A DNA stretch of 64,000 nt from Hemicordylus capensis (Eukaryota; Chordata; Lepidosauria; Squamata; Cordylidae): positions 19,581,820 through 19,645,819 of the forward strand of contig NC_069670.1 in assembly GCF_027244095.1 (NCBI RefSeq), written 5' to 3'. Shown here in pieces: positions 1-9,546 of this stretch; the stretch's first letter is position 1, and every line of letters starts with the position of its first letter. The notes under the pieces were generated by a model that worked only from the letters and a program-made list of their open reading frames with translations, made no database searches and was not told the DNA's origin. A program made the position numbers and the translations under genes.

Positions 1-891
1 CTCTATTGCCACCATAGTCTTGTATTTTATTTGCATTGTATTTTATTGTAAGCCACTTTGAACAATAGTCTGAAGAAGCTTCATATAAGTGCCCAAAAGA
101 AATAAAGGGCTAACTTTTCAAGGGAATGGCATCATTGCTGGATTGCAGCTTGCTTCACGTTGCTCACTATACTCTGACTGGCAGCAGGTCTTCAAGGCCT
201 TGGGCAGAGGACAGCTCAGCTTTATGAGGTCTTTTAACTGGAGATTCCAGAGGCTGTACCTGAGATTTTTGCATGTCAAGCATTTGCTTGATCACAGAAT
301 CACAGGCCCTCCACAGAGAGATCAAGATCTCTATATTGTTTTCTTTAGACTTGCTTGCTCGCTCTGGCCGCATTCACACGTAACACAAAACCGGAGGTGA
401 AGGGGCCTCTGGTTTCAATTTGTGTACGTCTGAATGCAGGCATCTAAGAAAGAAAATGGACCTGCAGTTTCCCTCCCCAGACCCCGATTCCCACCCGCTA
501 TGTCATGAGGTCAGCTGCCTGGACTTCCAGTTCCGCAGTGCCAGCGTTACGTCTGAACGTGGGCACTGCATTCTCCCCCTCTGTAACCGGAGTTGAGGGA
601 AGAAGCTCCTCCCTCGTGCTGGCTGCTATTGGCTGCCGGGGTAGTCCTTCGTTAAGGAAGGAAGTCCTGGCAGCCAGTTCCTCCTCCTATCTGCAATCAG
701 CGAGACTGCAGTTACATCACTCGCCTGAACATCTAAATTCAGACAGGAGAGCAGGGTGGGTTGGGGGAAACCGTGGGTCCACCCACCTCCACCCACCCCC
801 GCTCCCCACCTCTGCTCTTCTGTCCTCGTTATGTCTGGAAGGTGGCCTCAATCTTTCTTCTTCCTTCTGTCTCCAAAAGATGGTTGCCAGG
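1..891. other. No gene recognised; repeat-tail and GC-rich sequence
   Basis: The first 70 bases resemble a retroposon tail (T-rich, ending in a 'taagccactttgaac' phrase common at LINE/SINE 3' ends). From about 365 to 750 the sequence has repeated 'acgtctgaa' phrases in a GC-rich context and may be a degraded DNA element. Open frames here are short and show no domain, signal peptide or splice-supported continuation. Confidence 0.5.
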
Positions 892-1140
892 GTAAAGGTA
901 AAGTGTACTGTCGTGTTGGTGTTGACTCCTGGTGACCACAGAGCCCTGTAGAATACAGGAGGAGTTGACCATGGCCTCCTCCTGCACAGTCTGAGATGAT
1001 GCCTTTCAGCACCTTCCTATATCGCTGCTGCCGGATATAGGTGTTTCCCCTAGTCTGGGAAACATACCAGTGGGGATTCAAACTGGCAACCTTTGGCTTG
1101 CTGGGCAAGACATTTACCTGCTGTGTCATTAGGTGGCTCA
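892..1140 (-). mobile_element. tRNA-derived SINE (family A) with 10-bp target-site duplication
   Basis: Read on the minus strand this starts 'gccacctaatg', has a B-box-like stretch, and ends with a 'ggcgaccaggagtc' type tail. It matches copies at 29,688 and 34,103. A perfect direct repeat GGTTGCCAGG lies at 882-891 and 1141-1150, so both ends of the insertion are defined. Confidence 0.85.
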
Positions 1141-1194
1141 GGTTGCCAGGTTACTTATTATTTTTGTTTACACAGTCAGACAGGTGTTATTGAC

Positions 1195-1475
1195 TGGTTT
1201 GTTTTATCCATACATCGGGTCCTTCCCAAGGACCTGGGATGGCTGGATTTTATTGTCAATGTTGTTGCTGCTGTTATAGATATCGTCGCAGAATATAGGC
1301 TGTTCCCAGTAAAGCTGCTTTTTGTAATTGGCTGATGGTGATTTCTGTGGCCCCTATGGTGTTGAGGTGCTCTTCAAGTTGTTTTGGAATTGCACCCAGG
1401 GTGCCAATTACCACTGGGATTATTTTGGTCTTCTTCTGCCACAGCCTTTCAATTTCAATTTGTAGATCTTTGTAG
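1195..1475 (-). mobile_element. LINE fragment, C-terminal end of the ORF (possibly R4/Dong-like)
   Basis: The minus-strand translation reads KTKIIPVVIGTLGAIPKQLE and then AALLGTAYILRRYL before a stop. This arrangement is familiar from the C-terminal tail of some vertebrate non-LTR retrotransposons. The copy is 5'-truncated and runs into a (TTA)n microsatellite. The clade is a guess. Confidence 0.55.
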
Positions 1476-1476
1476 A

Positions 1477-1477
<1 letters not shown>

Positions 1478-1515
<38 letters not shown>
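1478..1515 (+). repeat. (TTA)n microsatellite
   Basis: About twelve uninterrupted TTA units. Confidence 0.95.
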
Positions 1516-1517
<2 letters not shown>

Positions 1518-1859
1518 TCTCATAGACGTGCCTCTGTGGGTATGCGTCCCGGCAACCCAGCGGATTGGCTGGGCGGTGGAGGTGCCAGATTGGCTGGTTG
1601 GCTGCATAGGGAAGTGGCCGTTTGGGGAGGAAAAGGAAGGAAGGAAAGCGGGCAAGTGGAGAGGAGAACTGAACGGACTGGGGCAGAAGGGAGGGGAGAG
1701 AAAGCGGGGGAGCCTGGCTGGGCAGAGACAAACAGTTGGCCGCTTCGGAAGATGCTCTCTAGAGGGAGGGCTGCAGGAAGGAGCTGGCTGAACGCTTGGT
1801 GGCCCGACACCAGGGACTGGAGAAAGGAGGATGCAGAAATGGCCAGCAGGGAAAACACA

Positions 1860-2300
1860 AGCAGGCTAAAAAGCGGATGCGGGGGGGGGAGCACGAATGA
1901 GAGAGAGAGAAAGAGAGACAAAGAGGTGGAAACGGAGGAGGGAGCAAACTGGGGCAGAAGGCTTGGGGGAGGGGAGTAGGAGAATTGGCCGGCCCACGCT
2001 GGCGGGCCTGGCCTGGCGACCGGTGGTGGCCGCAGACTCTAGCGATTGAGAGAGGCAGGTGGTGGGGGAGACAGAGCGAGTGAGAGAGGCACGCAGGGGG
2101 GGAGACAGAGAGCGAGAGAGGCATGGGGGGGGAGAAAGAATGAGCGAGAGAGGCTCGCGGGGGAGAGAGAGCGCGAGCGAGGGAGGCGGTGGGGGGGGGC
2201 AGAGCGAGCAAGAGAGCTCTTGTGGGGGGGACAGAGCGAGGGAGAGAGCTCTTGTGGGGGGGACAGAGCGAGGGAGAGAGCTCTTGTGGGAGGACCAGCC
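1860..2300 (+). repeat. G/A-rich polypurine tract
   Basis: About 440 bases are almost entirely purine on the plus strand, with repeated 'gagagag' and G-run blocks. A unit near 'agagctcttgtggggggg' is repeated three times at 2208-2290. The long minus-strand open frames over it encode only Ser/Pro/Leu-rich low-complexity peptide and are not genes. Confidence 0.85.
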
Positions 2301-2362
2301 AAACAAATTCTCCCAACTAACCCCAAAAAGGAAGTGAACTACAGTTCAGCTAGTTATAATTA

Positions 2363-2388
2363 TATTATTATTATTATTATTATTATTA
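2363..2388 (+). repeat. (ATT)n microsatellite
   Basis: A run of ATT triplets. Together with the TTA run at 1478 it brackets the GC/GA-rich block, a pattern also seen around 6.5-7.3 kb and 23.6-24.5 kb. Confidence 0.9.
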
Positions 2389-2399
2389 ATAATCATATT

Positions 2400-3420
2400 T
2401 GTAAGGTGTAAGGTTGCAACCTGTTTTTTGAGTCACAGCAAACCAGCAGAAACCCAAAGCCATGGAGGGGAGGGCTTCTTTCCCTTTCACTGTTTTACAC
2501 AAGATGCGTGTTTGAGAAGCGCAATGCTTCATTTCATGTTGTGCATCTGCTGTCTCCCCCTCTTACTGCACAGCTATTAAAGGCACAGCTATGCTGCCTT
2601 CCACTTCATCAGGCCAGCCTAAGCCTCTCTCTGCTTCCTGCTGCAGATGCCAACTGTTTTCTGCCCAAAGCACCGGCCAGACCCAACGATTCAGCGGGCG
2701 ATGTTTTCTGAACGTACAGAGATAAGTAAGGAAAGCATCCCCTTTCTGCATTCCTAATTCTCACCACACTGTGAAAAGCATAGGAGCCCCACCAGGAAAA
2801 AGGTTGGCAGCTCTGCGGGATAGCTGGCTGCAGCTGCTGCTCTTTATATAGGCGAAAGCAGCAGTGGAAACAAGTGGACAGATTCTGAGAACAGGGTGCT
2901 GCCTACGACATCCAGACCACATTCTTTTGTTCTTTTGCTATTTGCTCAATACAAAACATATCCCCCCACCCCGTCCTGTTGCTCAGAAAGCTCTATATAA
3001 CTCGGCCAAGCTTGCCTATGTGAATGTGTGGTTTCCCTATCTTGAGCGCCTGTACCACAAGCTCGGAGCTGGACACCACAACTGCAACACGTTTGTCACA
3101 AGTACCCAGACACCTTGGTGGTGATCATTTGCAGGACCTTGCAAAATGCAGCTCAGCAACCACAGCTCCTTCATCCCCTGAAAGAGCATGAGCGGACCGT
3201 TGGAGGAAGAAAGAGGTAAATATTGGTTTCTCTTTTGTGCGGGGGGGGGGGGGGGAGAATGATAGCATCTCTGGTGTGTACCAGCTTCTATATTTATCAC
3301 CATGGTTGTCATTGTTTGCATTAACCTCTCTTTCTCCATTCCGCTCTGGCAAAGAACCGCTCTGCAGCTTCGTTGGCATGATGGTTAATATAGCCCAAGG
3401 TGAAACTACTACTACTAAAA
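2400..3420. other. No gene recognised
   Basis: Mixed-composition sequence with a G run at 3241-3254 and a short (act)n at 3410-3420. No exon-like open frame with flanking splice signals was found. Confidence 0.5.
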
Positions 3421-3424
3421 CTGC

Positions 3425-3530
3425 TACTACATGGTGTGGTGATTAGAGCTTCAGACAGGGACTGGAGAGGGCTAAGTTCAAATCCCCACTCAGCCCTGAA
3501 ACTCACTGAGTGATTCCATACCTGCCAACA
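3425..3530 (+). mobile_element. tRNA-derived SINE (family C), 5' fragment
   Basis: It begins 'catggtgtggtgattagag' and carries 'gttcaaatccccactcagcc' with a B-box-like GTTCAAATCC, as in the longer copies at 6119 and 54,006. Only the head is present. Confidence 0.7.
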
Positions 3531-3544
3531 TCTCTCTATTTCCC

Positions 3545-3815
3545 ATTATGGAAGTTTTTCACACCCGGCTTTTAGTTCGCATCTCCTCCGGAAAGGAGGA
3601 GTGCGTTCACATACTGGCCACATTTACTCACTGCAAGCTCTCAGGGAGCACTTCATACACAATTCGGGTTTTTCATTGCGCGTTGGAATGTAGCCCAACT
3701 TATATCCAGGGTAAAAAAAAATCCAATCTTTGTGTTGGTTTTTTTGGGCAACTTCGAATTCGCAGTAAAGCCTCGCAAAGTAAACCCGCGGTAAAGGCTG
3801 CTGTCTTGGCAGGTA
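3545..3815 (+). mobile_element. MITE-like interspersed repeat, family A
   Basis: A block of about 270 bp that recurs at least a dozen times in the window. It starts near 'cacacccggcttttag', passes through 'tttactcactgcaagctctc' and 'cattgcgcgtt', and ends near 'gcggtaaaggctgctgtc'. The outer ends are imperfect inverted repeats (roughly CACACAG-GGCTTTA), which suggests a non-autonomous DNA transposon. The superfamily is not identified. Confidence 0.6.
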
Positions 3816-4029
3816 TGTGATTCTGAACCTGTCACTTTTCTCCACCTCACAGGGTTTCTGTGACGATAACCAGAAGCATGTGCTTTGGGCTCTTTTCCTT
3901 TGAATATCCCATGCAGAACGGATCTGTCCTTGCCAACCAGGCGTGGTTGAAGCCGTGGATTATGACACCTCGGTTCTATAGAGACATCCACCGCCTTTTT
4001 ATAACGTCAGTTTTTATCAGATTTCCAGG

Positions 4030-4625
4030 TAATCAAATCAAATCTCTTTATTTCGGTCAGCGACCAGCATAAGGTTAAAACAAATGTAGAAGAGAAAATA
4101 GTCCTACTACAAACAATAAAACCAAATAGACTAAAAAAGTTCTTCTGAACATAGATCAAGGTACTGAAAATGGATCTACCAAAACTACTAAAAATACATA
4201 ACTTAGGATAAAAGGAGACAGCAGCATTTCATACTCATTAGATTATTACATACAGATCAAGATTTAAACAGTTGCCTTCCCGACTCCTGAATCTGAGGGG
4301 GAGATTTCCAGGTATATCAGACATGCTAGAGCCAAATCCCTCAGCAAACACTGAATTTTAGAGGGCAGGGAGGTCATGTAGGGAAAAATAAGCTCTCTGG
4401 TAAAAGCCATCCAAACATCGCACAGGCTGATGCAGGTCATGGAGCATGTTCTGCCCTCTGTTATGGGTATATCTACAGGAGAGATTAAAATGACTCCGTC
4501 ATGCCTTCTCTCTGTGAATTCTGGGAACTGTCGCTCTGAGGGGAGCTGGGGAACTGTTAAGAGAGAATTCCCAGCACCCCCTATCAAAACTAAAATTGCC
4601 AGGATTCTTTTCGCAGAGCCATGAC
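4030..4625 (-). mobile_element. Antisense LINE 3' end followed by degraded repeat
   Basis: The phrase 'aaatctctttatttcggtca' reads on the minus strand as an AATAAAGAGATTT-type LINE 3' tail. The rest to about 4625 contains a 'gaattctgggaactgt' block typical of short DNA elements. No coding region. Confidence 0.45.
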
Positions 4626-4924
4626 TGTTGAACTGGTATACATTTGCTATAAAAGGTATAAACCAATATAAACATTGTTTTTAAGCACTATCTGTTTGAG
4701 CTTGATGGTTAGTAACTGGGCATATTCTGGCCTTGTGAACCGTATAACTTCCTGTCTCCCTCCTGTGGCAAGAAGTGAGCTAGACAAGAGGATGGAAATG
4801 TAATTGAATAAAGATCAGAAAAATTGAATACAGATCAGGAAACCTTAAGCCATGTTTGGTACCCAAAGGCAGGGCATAAACAAACAAACAAACAAATAAA
4901 TAAATTTAAACCCCTTTAACTCGC

Positions 4925-5240
4925 ATCTTCCGGAATGGAGTTTACATATGTAAACATGTGTTTACATATCTGCCAGATTTATTATTTATTTATTTGATTT
5001 ATATACCGCCCCTCCAAAACTGGCTCAGGGCCATTTACAACAATGTACCCCGAAGTCCCTGCGAGTTATCGGGGATCAGTTCACACCCAATTTGGGTTTT
5101 TCACTGCGCGTTAGAGTGCAGCCCGATTTACATCTGGGGTAAAAAAAAAAATCCAGTATTGGTGTTGGATTTTTGGGAAGACTTTGAGTTTGCAGTAAAG
5201 CCTCCCAGTAAAGCCTAGTGTGTAAAAGTCCCAGGTGTGT
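4925..5240 (+). mobile_element. MITE-like repeat family A, interrupted by a LINE tail
   Basis: Matches the copy at 3545. An AT-rich 'tttatataccgcc' LINE-tail segment lies inside it at about 4978-5042. Confidence 0.6.
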
Positions 5241-5341
5241 TATCAGCATTCATTTATATAGGTCTTTTACCATGTAAAATAGAATCACAATCCTTTTCAT
5301 TCATGTCCACAACAGCCTTGTAAGAAAGGTCTTGGGGAGGA

Positions 5342-5665
5342 GAGCCAGTCTTGTGGTAGCAAGTATGAATTGTCCCACTTACTTAGCAGGGGTCACCTTG
5401 GCTTGCATTTGAATGGATGACTGCACTTGAACTCTGTCTGCTGTAAGATATTCCCCTTAGGGGATGGGGCCCTAACTGTGTGGTAGAGCATCTGCTTTGC
5501 ATGCAAATGGTCTCAGGTTCAATCCCAGGCAGAATCTCCAGGTAGAGCTGGGAAAGACTCCTGTCTAAAACCACGGAGAGTTGCTGCCTGTCAGTGTAGA
5601 CAATGCTGAGCTAGCTGGACTGATGGTCTGACTCGGCAAAAGGCACCTTCCTATGTTCCTAAGGT
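5342..5665 (+). mobile_element. tRNA-derived SINE (family B)
   Basis: Contains a tRNA-like core 'gtggtagagcatctgctttg' with a B-box-like GGTTCAATCCC near 5517. It is followed by the typical body and the 3' phrase 'ggcaccttcctatgttcct'. Other copies lie near 18,501 (-), 24,895, 51,983, 54,689 (-) and 59,500. Confidence 0.8.
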
Positions 5666-5689
5666 CACAACTTATTCCAGTGTAAGAGA

Positions 5690-6110
5690 TGGGAGAATGA
5701 GTCTGGGAGATTGCATTTTCCCTAAGTTCACCCACAAAGACTGGCCGTTGAACTGCAGCCTCCCAGATCAGAGAGCAATTACTATCTACCCACTGAAAGC
5801 ATAACCAGCTTGCAGTAGGTCCTTATACCTTTAGATTTTTCCCTTGCGATGCTTGTCTTCTCTTGTTCCCTTCATGACTCCTTGATGCAAAATCTAGATG
5901 GGCGTAGCAAATGTCTTCCTGCTTTGAAAAAGGAGGGAGAAAAGAACCTGTTATCTGAGTGCTTAAATTTCTAGCCTGCCTAGAAAAATTTCTAGCCTAG
6001 AGGTTTGTGGTATGTGACAATAGGCATATATAAAAAAATCAGCTATACAGATAACATTATAGCTCCACTAACTTGATTCTGGCTACTAATTACCCTTGCT
6101 AACTGAGCAA
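5690..6110 (+). repeat. Locally duplicated segment, copy 1
   Basis: The block from 'agatgggagaatgagtctgg' to 'actaacttgattc' recurs at about 25,545-25,925 and 27,250-27,605, with the left part again near 29,060-29,135. No coding signal of its own was found. Confidence 0.7.
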
Positions 6111-6118
6111 AGGGACCA

Positions 6119-6340
6119 GCGTGGTGTAGTGGCTAGAGTGCTGGACTAGGACCGGGGAGACCCGAGTTCAAATCCCCATTCAGCCATGAGATTTGCTGGG
6201 TGACTCTGGGCCAGTCACTTCTCTCTCAGCCTAGCCTACCTCACAGGGTTGTTGTGAAAGAGAAACTCAAGTATGTAGTACACCACTCTGGGCTCCTTGG
6301 AGGAAGAGCAGGATATAAAAAATGTAAAATAAAAATAAAT
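6119..6340 (+). mobile_element. tRNA-derived SINE (family C)
   Basis: The head is 'gcgtggtgtagtggctagag', a B-box-like GTTCAAATCCC lies near 6169, and the A-rich tail is 'aaaataaataaataaa'. Nearly identical to the copy at 54,006. Antisense copies lie at 24,010 and 42,578. Confidence 0.85.
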
Positions 6341-6354
6341 AAATAAAGTGGTGA

Positions 6355-6505
6355 TTCTCTTATATTTAGCAGGGGGAGAGTAACTGGCCCTATCCAGCTC
6401 CAGCACGGCATCCCTCCAGTGGCTGTTCCTGGTATCTGCCTTATGTTTCTTTTTAGCTTGTGAGCCCTTTGGTGACAGCCACTGACAGGGGACCTTTTTA
6501 TTTAT
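6355..6505 (+). mobile_element. LINE 3'-end fragment
   Basis: Contains 'agcagggggagagtaactgg' and 'tgtgagccctttgg' phrases shared with the longer antisense/sense copies at 11,220, 48,590 and 61,745. Fragmentary. Confidence 0.5.
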
Positions 6506-6550
6506 GTACTAGTAATTTTAAGCCCGTTAAAATAACAGGCGCTAGTACCT

Positions 6551-7080
6551 GTTGTTGTTGTTGTTGTTGTTCCCTTTATTCCTTTCCTCTCTCGTTCGCC
6601 CTCCTTTCCTTTTATTTTGTTTTTTCCCCCTGTCTTTCCTTTGTCTTCCTTTTCTCTCTCTCTTCCTCTGTTTCCTTGTCTTCCTTTCTTCTCTCCCCCT
6701 CTCCCTCTCTTCCTTTCTTTCTTCCACCTCTTCTAACTCCCATCTTTCTGTTTTCTTGGTCTTTTCCTCTTTTCTTTCTTTAATGGGCTTGTTCTTTGGG
6801 GCTGGCTGCTCCTCCCTCCCTCCCTCCCTTTTTGGGGGGGGGGTCCTTCTCCCTCATTTCTTTCTCCTTTTTTTCTACTTCCTTCCTTCCTTCCTTCCTT
6901 CTCTCTTTCCTACTTTCCCTCCCTCCCTCCTTGTTTCTATTGTCCTTTTCCTTCCCTCCTCTCTCTTTTCTCTCCTTCCTTCTTTCCTTCTTTTTATCTT
7001 TCTATTGTCCTATCTCCCTCCCTCACTCCTTCCCCTATCTCTCTCTCTTTTTCTCTATCTTTCTTTCTCTGCCGCTGGCT
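6551..7080 (+). repeat. (GTT)n run and long pyrimidine-rich tract
   Basis: About seven GTT units are followed by some 500 bases of nearly pure C/T with 'cttccttcct' sub-repeats. The 199-residue and 114-residue open frames across it are low-complexity Ser/Leu/Pro/Phe and are rejected as genes. Confidence 0.85.
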
Positions 7081-7229
7081 CTGCTGCCCTCCCTCCCAAC
7101 TGCCGAGCCCTCCTTACCCCGGCCATGTCCGTCGGGTTAAAAACTCCTTAATTTCCGAGAGAGAGAGGAGCTCGCAAGCAGAGCTCCTCTCTTTGCAACG
7201 ACTCTGCCCGTACTGGCGGTTTGGGCGTA

Positions 7230-7400
7230 AAGGATTCGTAGTAGCAGTATTAGTAGTAGTAGTAATTTGATCATCATATTTGTAATGTACAGCACCTCCA
7301 TGGAGCTCACAGCAGCAAAGACAGGGGTTTTCATGGTTTCTCTTCAGAACAACCCTTTAAGGCGGGCTTAGCGTGAAAGAGAGTTGCTCGCCCAGGGCAG
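7230..7400 (-). other. Segment repeated in the M1 and M2 flanks; possible last coding exon of M1
   Basis: On the minus strand a possible acceptor 'gctgctgtgag' ends at 7306. It is followed in phase 0 by codons for LHGGAVHYKYDDQIT. Copies near 25,935-25,990, 27,615-27,660 and 29,103-29,177 encode LHGGAIQYKSDDQIS, LHEGIEQYKGDDQIS and LHGGAIQYKGDDL. The M1 and M2 copies sit the same distance (about 2.1-2.2 kb) beyond the 50-nt cytoplasmic exon. The acceptor is weak and the copies diverge after the shared core, so this is only a candidate. Confidence 0.25.
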
Positions 7401-7559
7401 AAAATTACAAAAACCTCTGGAACAAATATTTATTTATTCATTCATTCATTTATAAATGCACTTATGTTCAAGTTGTTTTGCAACTCAGAAGGTCTGAGTG
7501 AGAACTGTGAAGCATGTGTTGTGCTTTTATTTTATTTTATTTTTCTTGTGTGTGAACTG

Positions 7560-7680
7560 CTCTCCAATAACTTGCAGGGACTTCAGAGTAAATCTGGCCA
7601 ACATGTGAATGCAGCACCTCCATTCCAGAGGAGATGTGTGTTAAAGGGCTTTAAAAGCCTAGTGTGAAAAACCTCCTGGA
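7560..7680 (-). mobile_element. MITE-like repeat family A, fragment
   Basis: Minus-strand match to the left third of the family, ending in 'gggctttaaaagcctagtgt'. Confidence 0.55.
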
Positions 7681-7689
7681 ATCAAACTT

Positions 7690-9490
7690 GAGTGAATTTG
7701 TTCAGAATTCTGAGAAAACAAACATAGGCTCACCCTGCATGGTTGAAAGTCTCCTTTGCTAATCTCCAACGAGGGGGCCATTTTAATAATTAGCGTTGCT
7801 AGTGTGTTCTAGGCATTAAAAGTAGCACAGATATATAGTACTCAGTGTATATCACTATATACTGTGAAGTGCGCATGTGTGTATTCAGTGAAATGTATTT
7901 CCAGGCAGCATACTTATTTTGAATTATCAGACTTCAATCTTTGGGGGCCTGGGGTGCGTGGAGGCCCTGGACCTTGGGGGGCAGGGGGCCCATTTTATAA
8001 TGTCATATTGGCCCATTCCAACCTTGCTATGCCCCTGGCGGAATAGATACATATGTATTGATCACTACACATGGGTTTCTGCACAACACCTGCACAGAAG
8101 AAACTTCCATGTAGAAAATGTGTCTCTTGTCAATTGACCCTGAATTTTCCATCCATGACTGGGATATTTGAGAGTTAGAGTCAATAATAAAAGAACAGCA
8201 CACTGCTTGTGACAGGAAGGGGCAAATTACACTGATTTCTTCGTCTGGCAGGGGCTGGTTTTGGCCCTGGCAGAACTTGGCTGTCTGCTCCTGTTGCAAA
8301 TGCCTCTGTCTAGTGTGGCAAACTCATGTCTCCTCCTCCCTCCTGGTGTCAAAGTAAGCACTGGTGTGGTGAATGCACATATACCCCATCAAGAGCCAAC
8401 AGTCATCATAAGACAGAGGCTGGCTGGAATCATTCACTGGTTTATAGACACACACACCGCCACCACCTTCTTCTTCCCCTCTTTTGCTAGTGGCTATTTG
8501 GGCAGGTGATTCTCTAGGACAAAGTCGTGTTTTTTAAAAAGCATGAGATGAGACAGAGAAAATGACACTTGGAATCCTCACATAACTCCTGAGTGTTGTT
8601 CTAAGCCTTTTACAGAGATGGCTCATGTTTTCAGGTTTTGATCAACAACCATGCCTAGATGGTACAGTGTTACTTTTAACAAGGATTTCCAAATATTGTT
8701 GACTACAAGTCCCATCATTCCTGTTTGGACAGGGGCACAATTTCAGTGCTTGCCCTAGGCGCTATTTTCCCTAGTTACGCCTCTGCATAATGGCTACAGC
8801 TTTCCTCTCCAGTTACTGTGTAGGAGAAAGCTCCCCCCTTCACTAGTCTGGAAAGTATTCACCTCTAGGTTAAAGGTGGTTAACAGAGGACCATTAAATC
8901 TGGAACAACTAAATCTGCTTGCAGGTAACAATGAAAGAACATTGAAACAAGGACTGCAACGTTTGATCAATTAATTGGCTAAGTTCATTAATTAAGCCTC
9001 ATTTTGATCTGATTAACCAGACAGGAGATTTGTAAAATGCATATTTTTAATACAGGTACTAATGTTTTAAATACTGAGCTAGATGGACCAATGGTCTGAC
9101 TTGGCAGAAGGGAGTTTCCTATGTTCCTATATACTATGGATAGTAGGTGCCATGTTAGAAGAGGTATCTCACACAGGATAGAATGCCTCTTCTAATATTG
9201 TATGGATTATGACTTTTGTGTGTACCACCTAAAAACCAAGTATGTTTTTTCCTTCTGAACTATTATTTCCAATGAGGGTTTATGCACATTGAATTGATTT
9301 ATTAAAACTCATTCACTGAACGGATTAAGATTCTTTTTCATTGAATGAGAACCTACTTTAAATGTGACTTTGAAATGAGAATCCAGATGGTATTGCTGCC
9401 AATCCACTGCATTCTCCTGTTCTTTCTGTCACCTTCCCAAATTTTACAAGCACCCTTAAAAGCCAAAGTTTTCTCCCCTACAAAGAGAAG
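7690..9490. repeat. M1 3' flank, duplicated relative to M2 flank
   Basis: No exon was recognised. Several stretches (for example 8841-8900 and 9120-9180) match 29,410-29,470 and 31,016-31,070 downstream of M2, so this flank was copied together with the gene. A short hAT-like remnant with 'tagttacgcctctg' is near 8745-8790. The site 9132-9143 (TACTATGGATAG) is the unoccupied version of the SINE insertion at 29,688. Confidence 0.6.
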
Positions 9491-9496
9491 CCATAC

Positions 9497-9546
9497 CTGT
9501 GGTACTTCTGAGGAAGGAGGTTCTTCAGAATCCTTGGGCTGGGATC
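9497..9546 (-). CDS. M1 cytoplasmic exon, 50 nt
   Basis: It lies between 'tgttttacaag' and 'gtatgg', enters in phase 1 and leaves in phase 0. It encodes GSQPKDSEEPPSSEVPQ. The M2 counterpart has the same length and 12 of 17 identical residues. P3 also has a 50-nt exon in the same place with the same phases. Confidence 0.7.

Noticed and set aside
1520-2326. Several minus-strand frames of 90-185 residues
   Set aside because: They cross the GA-rich tract and encode only Ser/Pro/Leu-rich low-complexity peptide in all frames.
6460-7151. 199-residue plus-strand frame rich in Leu/Ser/Phe
   Set aside because: It is the translation of a pyrimidine repeat, with no start context, domain or splice support.
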